A stretch of 64,000 nucleotides of DNA. Origin: Gracilibacillus alcaliphilus (GTDB lineage Bacteria > Bacillota > Bacilli > Bacillales > Amphibacillaceae). Of this stretch, positions 18,178 through 26,455 are shown one piece after another. The notes beneath the pieces were generated by a model, which had not been told where the DNA came from, made no database searches, and saw only the letters and a program-made list of their open reading frames with translations. The stretch covers positions 35,152 to 99,151 of the forward strand of contig NZ_JAFBFA010000016.1 in the NCBI RefSeq assembly GCF_016909015.1. The letters run 5' to 3'. How positions within the stretch are numbered: the stretch's first letter is position 1; each line of letters starts with the position of its first letter. The position numbers and the translations under genes are program-made.

Positions 18178-20343
18178 TCACAGCTTGATGTGACACCTGA
18201 CACCATCTGGATGATTGTCATAATGAAGCAATAGTGTATGGCTTCTTGCATCCCATTCCAAGTTCTTCGCTTGCTGTCCTGCAAGAGAAATTTCCTTAGG
18301 CTTTTGGGGACACCTTATTCTGCATACTCCTGGTACATTCAGCGGTCCCTTGGCTAAAAAGGAGAAATCATATGACTTCCTTTCGCTTGCTTCAATTCGG
18401 GAAGAGGCTGCAATGATTTCAAATGCATGCTTTTCTTGCTGAGCATTCAAATCATAGATAAATGACTGCTCGCCAGGGAATACGCGAACCTTTTCTTGAA
18501 TCGCCAAACCAGCCTCCAATAAATTCACGTATAAACCATCCAGCTGCAAAGGTTCTTCAGAAACCGATTCATCCATCACGGCGCTGATTATATAAGGTCC
18601 CCTCCGCAGTGACAGATAATTTTTTTCTTTCCACTGATCAGCTTGCTTTCCTGCTGCCTTTGTTCGTTTCACTGTCTCTTTTAATTGTTCGGCCAATTGC
18701 GCGCTTTGAGCAAATTCTTTAGGGCTCTTAGGCAGTATATGAACGATCCCTTCACCTATTTGATACATATCCTGCTTGGCTTGTGGGTCAATACCTAAGA
18801 CTTCAAATAGATGTGCTGCCGGATTGGCATATGTTTTTTCATTTGTATTCCACCAATCCTTTGCTTGATGATATGTATCACTGCCATCGCCAACATAAAT
18901 TAAACAGCCGCCATCCTGTACCCATTTACTTAAGCCAAGGTGAATATCTGGTGATTCCGGTTTCATAAATTCATAGCTTAAAATCAATGTATGATAAGGT
19001 TCCAGATAAGAAGGGAAGCGTCGGACATTATCTAATTGAACTGGTCTGACTGGTATACCTGACTTCAGAAGCGGCAGTGTTAAGCCGTAGAAATCAGACC
19101 AGTGCAGTAATTCCTTCGATTTGTCGCTTTTCAGCATTTCCTTTTCCGTTCCATCATACCGCTGTGCCTCGTCTTCTGTAGGAATATCTAGCGGGTTTCG
19201 CTGAAACATGGCAGTATCAGAAAGAAATACGCCGATCGTATCTGCGTTTCCATCCCATTCGACGACATCCTGCTGCAAGTCCCTTAAGCTGTTCATAATA
19301 ACCAGTAAGCTAGTGGCATAGCTTTCTGGAATAGACTCCTTGCCATTTCCATCTTTTTTCGGATAAGACTTATTAAAAATACGATTTGGCCAAGGGGATA
19401 TTTCATAATGACATACATTGGGATGAAACAGCGATGCCGTCAATGTTTTGATATAGTTAGTCTTGTAATCATCCCAGTCATAGTTAGGGTTATCTTCAAT
19501 TGGGTCATGTAAGAACCAAATTCTTCGATCAGTCCCGCGAGTAAGTTCCTGCATAATGCCATATTCTAAATAGGCCGTTTCAAAGGTTCTTTCTTTAGTT
19601 ATTCCTTTGTACACGTTTGGTGTTCGCGCAGTTCCTGTCCATACCTGGGCGATATAGCCATCGACTGTTGGTAAATCCAGCAACTGGGACTGCGGGCTGA
19701 TTATCCGCCACTGCGTATAATTAATTAAGCTGTGGGTAGGCACGTAAAAACGGATTTCACGATTGTAAGTTGTCAACGCATAATCCTTCAGTTCTGTACA
19801 CAACCGGTCCAAGCAGCGCTTATACAGAAAGGCTTTTAATTTGGAAGCCCGGTATTGTGCATCTACAGATGCATGAGGTGGTATCCAAGGTTCTTTATAA
19901 TAAATTTGCCACTCCCTTTTAAAGGCTTCCGAATAACCGCCCTCGACCCAAAATTCCGGTTCTTCCAGATGAATTGCTTCAACACCGGCATCAACTGCCT
20001 TTTTGATCCTTTGTGTTAAGAAGTTGGTATACGAAATCGTTGGTACCATATATGGCACATCTTCTCCATGACTGATTATTTCGCCCATTCTGTTTTTTTG
20101 TGCTTCATCCCAGTGGTTTTGTCCATCTACTTTGCCGTATAAATAATGTTGGTATTCTCCCCAAGCTACCCCTGTCATCAAGTGGATGACATAGCCCCTT
20201 TGTTTCCATTCCTTAATCCTTTTGGGCATGGAATCATCTATTCCATAAACCATTACAAAATCTGTTTGTAAGTCAATCGTGGGCTGGTAGGGTGCGCTTT
20301 CTTGAAAACCTGTTTTTTCTTCCGATCTGTTTGTACTATACAT
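18178..20343 (-). CDS. Uncharacterised glycan-locus protein, TIM-barrel plus GATase-like fold
   Basis: A 721-residue protein that I do not recognise as a named family. The first ~400 residues look like a (beta/alpha)8 barrel: DFVMVYGIDDSMPKRIKEWK, GYVIHLMTGVAWGEYQHY, VEAIHLEEPEFWVEGGYS (paired acidic residues), IRFYVPTHSLINY, and ending near HYEISPWPNRIFN. Residues about 420-560 (LPLLKSGIPVRPVQLDNVRR, LILSYEFMKPESP, LSKWVQDGGCLIYVGDGSD) resemble the GATase-like trimerisation domain behind GH42 barrels. A beta-rich C-terminus follows. There is no signal peptide. The start overlaps the upstream gene by 8 bases. A cytoplasmic glycosidase or lyase in the same pathway is an inference; the catalytic residues are unknown. 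Confidence 0.75.
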   Translation of the reverse strand: MYSTNRSEEKTGFQESAPYQPTIDLQTDFVMVYGIDDSMPKRIKEWKQRGYVIHLMTGVAWGEYQHYLYGKVDGQNHWDEAQKNRMGEIISHGEDVPYMVPTISYTNFLTQRIKKAVDAGVEAIHLEEPEFWVEGGYSEAFKREWQIYYKEPWIPPHASVDAQYRASKLKAFLYKRCLDRLCTELKDYALTTYNREIRFYVPTHSLINYTQWRIISPQSQLLDLPTVDGYIAQVWTGTARTPNVYKGITKERTFETAYLEYGIMQELTRGTDRRIWFLHDPIEDNPNYDWDDYKTNYIKTLTASLFHPNVCHYEISPWPNRIFNKSYPKKDGNGKESIPESYATSLLVIMNSLRDLQQDVVEWDGNADTIGVFLSDTAMFQRNPLDIPTEDEAQRYDGTEKEMLKSDKSKELLHWSDFYGLTLPLLKSGIPVRPVQLDNVRRFPSYLEPYHTLILSYEFMKPESPDIHLGLSKWVQDGGCLIYVGDGSDTYHQAKDWWNTNEKTYANPAAHLFEVLGIDPQAKQDMYQIGEGIVHILPKSPKEFAQSAQLAEQLKETVKRTKAAGKQADQWKEKNYLSLRRGPYIISAVMDESVSEEPLQLDGLYVNLLEAGLAIQEKVRVFPGEQSFIYDLNAQQEKHAFEIIAASSRIEASERKSYDFSFLAKGPLNVPGVCRIRCPQKPKEISLAGQQAKNLEWDARSHTLLLHYDNHPDGVRCHIKL

Positions 20344-22384
20344 GGTTCTCCTCCAGACATATATGGTTATTGGTGTTCCAATCTGATTGCAAAAGTAACA
20401 GTATATATACGCCGCCTACTACTGATCTGTTTTTAAAGTTTAACCGTTTGGCTGTTTTTGTATCATACCAGTCTGAAAATGGTACACGATCTGGAGTCTC
20501 GTGTAAGAAACGCCAAAGTGGTTCTATTAAGGAGAGTGTATCTTCTCTCTGTTCCGCTAATGCCGCTGCCCATACCAGCCAATCTGCTTTTGTATAGGTT
20601 TCCCGGCTGTCTAACGGTGTTCCATAGCGATTCTGTTGTGAGATATAATAGTTTACTTCTTTTTGTTTAACGTCTTCAGAAAATAAGTGTAACGAGAAAA
20701 TATCATCCCAAATTAAGTTATACTTCAAACTCCATGTATCTGGCTGGTTAAATGTCAGACGGTAATGGTCGTTATCTAGCGCCATCTGTTCCCATTCCTT
20801 GGCCATCTGCTGAGCCTGGTCCAGCCATTGTTTCTTTTCCTCTTGTTTACCTATCCATCCGCATAACAAACCATAACTGGCTATGCCCATAATGGCTTTG
20901 ATGGACAAATTGGTATTATGGGCGAGGTGGCCGGCAAAGTCGTCTGTGCACAGCTGCTGCTTTGGATCCAAGCCATTATTTTTTAAGTATTGAGCCCATA
21001 GTGTTAGTAAATCCCAATTTTCCTGAGCGAAATCGATCTTGTCCTCCGCTAAACAGATAGCTGCCATCATCACTAACATATTGCCGCTTTCTTCAATAGG
21101 CATCTGATTTTCGAACTTGTTATCGCCATAAACCTGTCCATTGGCAATCGGGTAGCAGCCAACATCATGAGGAGCAAAGTCAAAAGGCCATTCCTCTGAA
21201 CGTGCAAAACGAAAAATAGGGCGCATCATACCTTTTACCAGTTCCGGGTTATAAAGAAGAAACAGCGGGGTAGATGGATAGCTTATATCAACCGTACCCA
21301 CACATCCATTACTGTTATTTTCCTTGGATAGAAATAAGATATGTTGCTGATTATCCAGTACAAGCTTATGAGCTGCAATTGCCTGCCGGTATGCCAGAGC
21401 AGTGATATCCCGGTAAGCGGCACCGCCGGCAGCGGTTGTTTGCTGGTTCAGCTGTTGGTCAAATACCGCACATTCCTGTCTGAGTGCTGGATATTCAGCT
21501 GCGGCTGCCTGCAATATCTCATCTATTTCTTGTCCGTTTCTTTTCCAATATCCCGGCAGAGGTTGATGAAAATACTCAATCGAAAAAATATCATTATATG
21601 CAAGTACTAGATAATTGGATTGCTTGTCTTGATCGACTGTACCATAGTTGATCACAGCTGCCATTACAGGACAGTTCTTCTCTGCGCTGCGAGGCATATG
21701 CTCGTCATCTATATCGGGCAAGACGCCGTTTGCTGCCCATTTCTGTCGGACAGCGCTAGAGGCAATTACTGAATCGCTATGGTCAGCAGGGGGCAATACA
21801 TGCAGATAGCCCCAGTCAATTCGTGTATCATCTCCTTTACGTTTTAATACAGGCTGATCATGGGAGCCCATTTTCATCACGGTTCGATCATTTGCTAGTG
21901 TGTATCTGGCCCAGCTTACTTCTTGTTTGGTATCATGTACACACCATTCGCCTGTCACATCCATATAAATCTGCACATCATGCTGAACCTGATCATTTGC
22001 CCATACTTCAAACGTGATATAAGAGGCTGGCCTGGATAGCACATCCAATTTATCCAACAGAAGTGGAGTCATAAATTCCACTTGAAGGGTGATTCCAGCC
22101 CCTTCAAACACGTAGATAGTAGTTAATGGATGGACGGTCAGCTGTATTTGTTCTAAATGATCTAATTCCTGATCATTTTCGTTTGTAGCTAGTTTACCCA
22201 TAAAGCGGTATGCTTTACCGTCCACACGGATCATTCCTGTCATCCCATGGATACCCGTTGTTCCGCCTGCATTGTATGTCCAATGGTGCGTGTGGTCGTC
22301 ATAAAGATGATCATTACTGCTCCACACATTGAAATAAGGATCTACTGTTAATAAAGGAACAGCTGGTGGTCTAATCACATCCAA
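20336..22384 (-). CDS. Glutaminase A / DUF4965-family protein
   Basis: A 682-residue protein matching the glutaminase A-like family (DUF5127 N-terminal, DUF4965 and DUF1793 C-terminal regions). It begins RPPAVPLLTVDPYFNVWSS, typical of the family, with a beta-sandwich N-terminal half. An alpha/alpha-barrel-like second half follows, with DISYPSTPLFLLYNPELVKG, FAPHDVGCYPIANGQVYG, MPIEESGNMLVMMAAICLAE and VVGGVYILLLL. Family members were named from fungal glutaminase, but bacterial ones sit in glycan loci, as here, and a (beta-sandwich)-(alpha/alpha)6 build is shared with glycoside hydrolases; the substrate here is more likely a carbohydrate. There is no signal peptide, unlike the secreted fungal enzymes. 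It follows the binding-protein gene and overlaps the next gene. Confidence 0.83.
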   Translation of the reverse strand: MDVIRPPAVPLLTVDPYFNVWSSNDHLYDDHTHHWTYNAGGTTGIHGMTGMIRVDGKAYRFMGKLATNENDQELDHLEQIQLTVHPLTTIYVFEGAGITLQVEFMTPLLLDKLDVLSRPASYITFEVWANDQVQHDVQIYMDVTGEWCVHDTKQEVSWARYTLANDRTVMKMGSHDQPVLKRKGDDTRIDWGYLHVLPPADHSDSVIASSAVRQKWAANGVLPDIDDEHMPRSAEKNCPVMAAVINYGTVDQDKQSNYLVLAYNDIFSIEYFHQPLPGYWKRNGQEIDEILQAAAAEYPALRQECAVFDQQLNQQTTAAGGAAYRDITALAYRQAIAAHKLVLDNQQHILFLSKENNSNGCVGTVDISYPSTPLFLLYNPELVKGMMRPIFRFARSEEWPFDFAPHDVGCYPIANGQVYGDNKFENQMPIEESGNMLVMMAAICLAEDKIDFAQENWDLLTLWAQYLKNNGLDPKQQLCTDDFAGHLAHNTNLSIKAIMGIASYGLLCGWIGKQEEKKQWLDQAQQMAKEWEQMALDNDHYRLTFNQPDTWSLKYNLIWDDIFSLHLFSEDVKQKEVNYYISQQNRYGTPLDSRETYTKADWLVWAAALAEQREDTLSLIEPLWRFLHETPDRVPFSDWYDTKTAKRLNFKNRSVVGGVYILLLLQSDWNTNNHICLEENHV

Positions 22385-22426
22385 TCTTTTAGAACTCGAA
22401 TTTGTAAAAGTTGTTGTATTGATTGA

Positions 22427-22452
22427 AAGTCCCTTCGTTACAGAAGGGACTT
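22427..22452 (-). other. Hairpin between binding-protein and glutaminase-like genes
   Basis: AAGTCCCTTC and GAAGGGACTT form a perfect 10-bp stem with loop GTTACA. On the minus strand it is followed by TCAATC, a poor T-run. It follows the binding-protein gene, like the hairpin at 10012-10037 in the facing operon, and probably tunes expression. Confidence 0.6.
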
Positions 22453-22465
22453 GTATGACGTGTTA

Positions 22466-24097
22466 CTAGTTGGAGGTACGGTAACGCATAAATTCTGTGC
22501 CGCTCTTTGCCTGCTCGGTAATTTCCGCCGCAACTTCTTCTATACCAGCATTACGAAGGGCCTCACGGGTTTCATTAATAATGCTGAGTGCTTCTTCATC
22601 TGTACTGGAGTGAATGGCTTGTTGAACAACATCTCCCATAACCGTCGTAACTGGTTCGATTTGTGCGAAATTAGGATGATTCTTCAATACTGCATAAGGA
22701 TCTAGGCCGGTTGCAGCATTAACACCATCTTGCCGGAATATTTCCATAAATTCTTGTTTCGCTTGGTATTGCTTATTCACTTGATGTCCGAAGGGTCCGC
22801 CGCCTAATGAGCTTTCTCGATCCAGTCCGGTAAGTGTTAAAAATGCGGTATCAATGCCTTCATCCTTCAAGGTGCCATCATTGATTTTTTCTACAGCTTC
22901 CTCTTTAGCTACTACTTCGCCATCCTCCAGGTCATAATGTTCTCCCTCCACACCGAATTTGGCGAGCATGTATCCTTCGTCACTTGACAGGTAATCAAAA
23001 AGCTTAACAAATGCTTCTAGCTTTTCTTCAGAGGCATCGGCAAAAATTGCGATCAATTGACTGCCCTGCACATTAAATTCGGTACGATAGCGGTCACCGT
23101 TAAAGTCTTCCATTGGTCCTAAAGGCACATAGTTCTCTTCTAAGCCGCCTTGCTTCGTGTCATTCCACATGCCGTTAAATTGGTTTGGCATGACGGCATA
23201 TCGGCCTTGCGATATTTTTTCCCTGGCAATCGTACCAGTATGGGAAAATACCTCTGGATCAAGTAATCCTTCATGCATTAATTTCCGCATAAATAGTACC
23301 CATTCTTCATATTCTTCGGTCATAAAATTATATCTGGCATTGCCTTCCTCATCGATAAACCAGCTTCCTGCCCCAGCAACAGGTACAAACATTTCAGAGG
23401 TAATATCCAGCGGCCAGCCGTTATCATATGCTCCTAATGGAAACACCTCATTGCCATTTGTTTCAAAACCGCCTTCTTTAACCGCTTTCAGGAAGTTGTA
23501 TAAATCATCTGGTGTTTGTACAGAGTTGGGATCAATACCAACCTCATCGGCGATGTCTTTATTGACATATAATCCATAGAGCCAATCTACAATATCATCC
23601 TCTGTTGCGGGAAACATCGAATGGAGTATGAATTGCCCGCCTTGCTGCTGGCTGATGATATCATTGTACAAAGATACAGACATGTTTTCTTCCTTAAGTA
23701 CCTCAGCTAGTCTTTCGTGCTCTTCGATATATGGTGTTAAATCATGCAAGAGACCATCATTAGCCGCCTCCAGCAGTAATTCAGCTTCTTTCCCCCAGGC
23801 AGGTCCAATATAAACATCTGGGAATTCTCCAGTTGCTAATACTTGTGTTAACTTATCGACTTCACTGCCATTGGTATATTCAATATCCAATGTAACTCCT
23901 GTTTCTTCTCTGATTTTCTCTGCGACAGGGTTATTAACAGGATCTTCCGGGGCACCGCCTCCAGATCCATTCCAGTTGTGTAATACCTTTAAGGTAACTT
24001 CTCCGTCACCTTCGCCTGAACTGCCCTCATTACTGCATGCAGCTAAAAGAGTAAAACTGATTACAATCATAAGAAATACCAGCAATTTTTGTTTCAT
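22466..24097 (-). CDS. LplA-type sugar-binding lipoprotein of an ABC importer
   Basis: A 543-residue extracellular solute-binding protein of the large LplA/YtcQ type. The signal peptide MKQKLLVFLMIVISFTLLAAC ends in a lipobox with Cys21, and a Gly/Ser/Glu linker follows. Typical parts are VAEKIREETGVTLDIEYTNG, FPDVYIGPAWGKEAELLLEA and the late FGVEGEHYDLEDGE. It should capture an oligosaccharide and pass it to the two permeases encoded just upstream in the operon. The stop lies about 80 bases before the glutaminase-like gene, with a hairpin between. Confidence 0.92.
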   Translation of the reverse strand: MKQKLLVFLMIVISFTLLAACSNEGSSGEGDGEVTLKVLHNWNGSGGGAPEDPVNNPVAEKIREETGVTLDIEYTNGSEVDKLTQVLATGEFPDVYIGPAWGKEAELLLEAANDGLLHDLTPYIEEHERLAEVLKEENMSVSLYNDIISQQQGGQFILHSMFPATEDDIVDWLYGLYVNKDIADEVGIDPNSVQTPDDLYNFLKAVKEGGFETNGNEVFPLGAYDNGWPLDITSEMFVPVAGAGSWFIDEEGNARYNFMTEEYEEWVLFMRKLMHEGLLDPEVFSHTGTIAREKISQGRYAVMPNQFNGMWNDTKQGGLEENYVPLGPMEDFNGDRYRTEFNVQGSQLIAIFADASEEKLEAFVKLFDYLSSDEGYMLAKFGVEGEHYDLEDGEVVAKEEAVEKINDGTLKDEGIDTAFLTLTGLDRESSLGGGPFGHQVNKQYQAKQEFMEIFRQDGVNAATGLDPYAVLKNHPNFAQIEPVTTVMGDVVQQAIHSSTDEEALSIINETREALRNAGIEEVAAEITEQAKSGTEFMRYRTSN

Positions 24098-24138
24098 TTT
24101 TATTCCTCCCTTTTTAAATGATTAGATAAGCAGACATA

Positions 24139-25029
24139 CTAGCCTTTAATAGAACCAACCATAACCCCCTTAACAAAGTACTTTTGTAAAAATGGATATA
24201 TACAAATGATTGGCAGTGTAGCGATAATCAATGTTGCCATTCTTAATGATTCAGGTGTGACATTGATAAGTCCAGATGATACGGTGGTACCGGACTGTGA
24301 CGATCTTTGTGCGGCATTGGCCAATGCTTCGGATTCTGTTAACAATTCATTAAGCAGTGTCTGCACTGGCCGTAATGCTTCATCGGTAACAAAGTAAGCC
24401 CCGGTAAACCAATCATTCCAATGGAACACCCCTTGGAATAAGGCGATGGTTGCCAATACCGGTCTTGATAACGGCAGGATGATCGACATAAAAATTCGAA
24501 AGTTGCTTGCGCCGTCAATCTGTGCCGATTCCTCCAGTGACTTCGGCAGCTGGTCAAAGAATGTCCGGATAATAATGATATGGAAAAAGCTAAACAAAAA
24601 TGGGAATACATATACCCAAAAGTTATTAATTAAACCTAGTTCCCGGAACAAAATAAAGTTTGGAATCATTCCGCCGCTAAAAATCGAAGGAATAAAAATA
24701 AAGAATGTAAAGAAAGATCTTCCGGGTAAATCTTTCTTGGTCAGCGCATAGGCAAACAGGGCGGATAAAAATACGTGTAAGCTGGTACCAATTACTGTTC
24801 GCGATACGGTAATTACATAGGCATTCAGGAATGTACTATCTTGAAAGATTTGAATATAGTTTTCAAAGGTAAAGCCGCGCGGCAAAAAATAAATAGGATG
24901 TTTCATCGCCTCAGCACCGTCACTTAAGGAATAGGCTAAGATGTAGATGAATGGATAAAGTGTACTAAATGCAAAAACCGCCAATAACGTATAGTTGAAA
25001 ATAGAAAACCATGACCATTTTTTTCTCAT
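24139..25029 (-). CDS. ABC transporter permease (LplC/YtcP type)
   Basis: A 296-residue permease with six membrane segments (NYTLLAVFAFSTLYPFIYIL onwards) and an EAA loop ESAQIDGASNFRIFMSIILP. It pairs with the LplB-type permease in a CUT1 importer for oligosaccharides. The start at 25029 (MRKKWSWFSIF) is preferred over an ATG at 25065 because AAGGAGGT (complement of 25040-25047) is ten bases ahead of it and the longer frame would overlap the upstream gene. The insert between the last helices (TLLNELLTESEALANAAQRS) is usual in this subfamily. Confidence 0.92.
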   Translation of the reverse strand: MRKKWSWFSIFNYTLLAVFAFSTLYPFIYILAYSLSDGAEAMKHPIYFLPRGFTFENYIQIFQDSTFLNAYVITVSRTVIGTSLHVFLSALFAYALTKKDLPGRSFFTFFIFIPSIFSGGMIPNFILFRELGLINNFWVYVFPFLFSFFHIIIIRTFFDQLPKSLEESAQIDGASNFRIFMSIILPLSRPVLATIALFQGVFHWNDWFTGAYFVTDEALRPVQTLLNELLTESEALANAAQRSSQSGTTVSSGLINVTPESLRMATLIIATLPIICIYPFLQKYFVKGVMVGSIKG

Positions 25030-25045
25030 TGTGTACAGTACCTCC

Positions 25046-26008
25046 TTACCATAGTGATGTCTCATTTACTTTTTTACTGATGCTGTTAGCAATAATGATT
25101 AAAATCACACCAATTATACTTTGGAATAACCCAACTGCAGTAGCATAACTGATTCGGCCTTGTTCCAAACCTGACTGAATGACGTGTACATCCAGCACTG
25201 TACCAATCGAAGCCGTAGCAGGTGTATTTAACAGTAACAGCTGTTCATAGCCAACAGTCATGATGCCGCCGCAAGCTAACAGGAACATAATAACCATAAC
25301 AGGACGAATGGCAGGTAAGGTAATATGCCATACTTGTCTAAAACGGTTGGCACCGTCCATTTTGGCGGATTCATATAATTGCTGATCAACGCCTGAAATG
25401 GCAGCTAAATAAATAATCGCTCCGAAACCAGCCGCTTTCCAAATATCTGACAGAATAATGATTTGATAAAAATAATCTAAGTTTCCTAAGAATTGAATTT
25501 TGCTAAAACCAAGGGAAGCGATAATTTCATTGATGGGACCGCCATATGGCGTGAGCATTCTTTGCAAAATGGTAACTACAACAATCCATGAAATAAAGTG
25601 AGGCAAGTAGGATATGGTCTGGACTGTTTTTTTAAATTTTAAGACTTTCACCTCATTGAGAAGTAAAGCTAGGATGATAGGCATGGGGAAGCCTATCACT
25701 AATTTCATTAAACTGATTATTAACGTGTTGCGGATGATATCCCAAGCTTGATAAAAATTAAAGAACTCCTTGAAATACTTAAGGCCGCTCCATTCACTTC
25801 CTGTAATGCCTCCTACAAAGCTGAAATCCTTAAATGCAACGGTTAGACCATACATTGGTATGTAGGCGAACACGACAAACCAAATAATACCTGGCAGCAT
25901 AAACAGATAATATAAGCGGTGCTGCCATATGCGCAGCCAAAGGCTTTTCTTATTTTGGACACTGTAATTATCTGTGTAAAGGTCTTTATCCATCTCTACA
26001 TTGTTCAT
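25046..26008 (-). CDS. ABC transporter permease (LplB/YtcP type)
   Basis: A 320-residue permease with six membrane segments (LYYLFMLPGIIWFVVFAYIP first) and the EAA loop ESAKMDGANRFRQVWHITLP. It is the first gene of the operon running to 15 kb. No ATPase gene accompanies it, so a general MsmX-like ATPase is expected to energise it. The ribosome site is AGGAGG or GAGGATGAG close ahead of the ATG at 26008; an internal ATG five codons on is possible. Confidence 0.92.
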   Translation of the reverse strand: MNNVEMDKDLYTDNYSVQNKKSLWLRIWQHRLYYLFMLPGIIWFVVFAYIPMYGLTVAFKDFSFVGGITGSEWSGLKYFKEFFNFYQAWDIIRNTLIISLMKLVIGFPMPIILALLLNEVKVLKFKKTVQTISYLPHFISWIVVVTILQRMLTPYGGPINEIIASLGFSKIQFLGNLDYFYQIIILSDIWKAAGFGAIIYLAAISGVDQQLYESAKMDGANRFRQVWHITLPAIRPVMVIMFLLACGGIMTVGYEQLLLLNTPATASIGTVLDVHVIQSGLEQGRISYATAVGLFQSIIGVILIIIANSISKKVNETSLW

Positions 26009-26038
26009 CTCATCCTCACTTCCTCCTAAGATTCAAAT

Positions 26039-26053
26039 TGTATGCGTTTTCAA
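26039..26053 (-). promoter_or_regulatory. CcpA catabolite-response element (cre)
   Basis: On the minus strand TTGAAAACGCATACA matches the cre consensus WTGNAANCGNWNNCW at every defined position. It lies just after the -10 box and before the first permease gene, a position suited to a roadblock by CcpA bound to HPr-Ser-P when glucose is present. Confidence 0.75.
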
Positions 26054-26057
26054 ATGA

Positions 26058-26086
26058 ATTATATTAAATATAATATTATATGTCAA
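26058..26086 (-). promoter_or_regulatory. Consensus sigma-A promoter of the lplBCA-type operon
   Basis: On the minus strand TTGACA (26086-26081) and TATAAT (26063-26058), both perfect, are separated by 17 AT-rich bases. A promoter this strong needs repression, which the cre site and the divergent GntR-LacI regulator could provide. Confidence 0.88.
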
Positions 26087-26455
26087 CGTATTTTATTACA
26101 TAAAAATAATAATGTGTTATAATTTTATATGATTTATCATGGTTTACTAGATTGTAACGGATAGAAAAAATTTTTGAGGGCAAGAATGAAAAATTGTCTC
26201 ATTCTGCATATGAGTGGGGAGAGAAACTGGTATGTCACGGTGATGATTGTCCAACATGAGTTTCCAACAGAATCGAGAAACCAGATGGAGGGACAACTGA
26301 TTTCCAGATAAGTTTCGTTAGATCAAGGGGAAGATTATCAAAATAAGCAGTCTTTTGATTGATTAGGCAATTCGATTCAGCTTATACTAAAAGAATACAT
26401 ATATTTGTTACAGAGTATTTAAAATGAATGGAGTTTTCGGAATAGGTGGTGGCAT
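26087..26455. promoter_or_regulatory. Divergent regulatory region, with promoter for the GntR-LacI regulator
   Basis: This stretch between the divergent operon promoter and the regulator gene has no gene. TTGATT at 26359-26364 and TATACT at 26383-26388, 18 bases apart, form a plausible plus-strand promoter for the regulator. GAATGA...TCATTC near 26185-26205 is a short inverted repeat. I found no clear operator for the regulator. Confidence 0.45.

Noticed and set aside
23157..23579. 140-codon plus-strand frame inside the LplA-type gene
   Set aside because: It is antisense to a well-supported lipoprotein gene and has no independent coding signal.
25029..25065. Upstream ATG for the LplC-type permease
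   Set aside because: It would overlap the preceding gene and ignore the well-placed AAGGAGGT ahead of the ATG at 25029.
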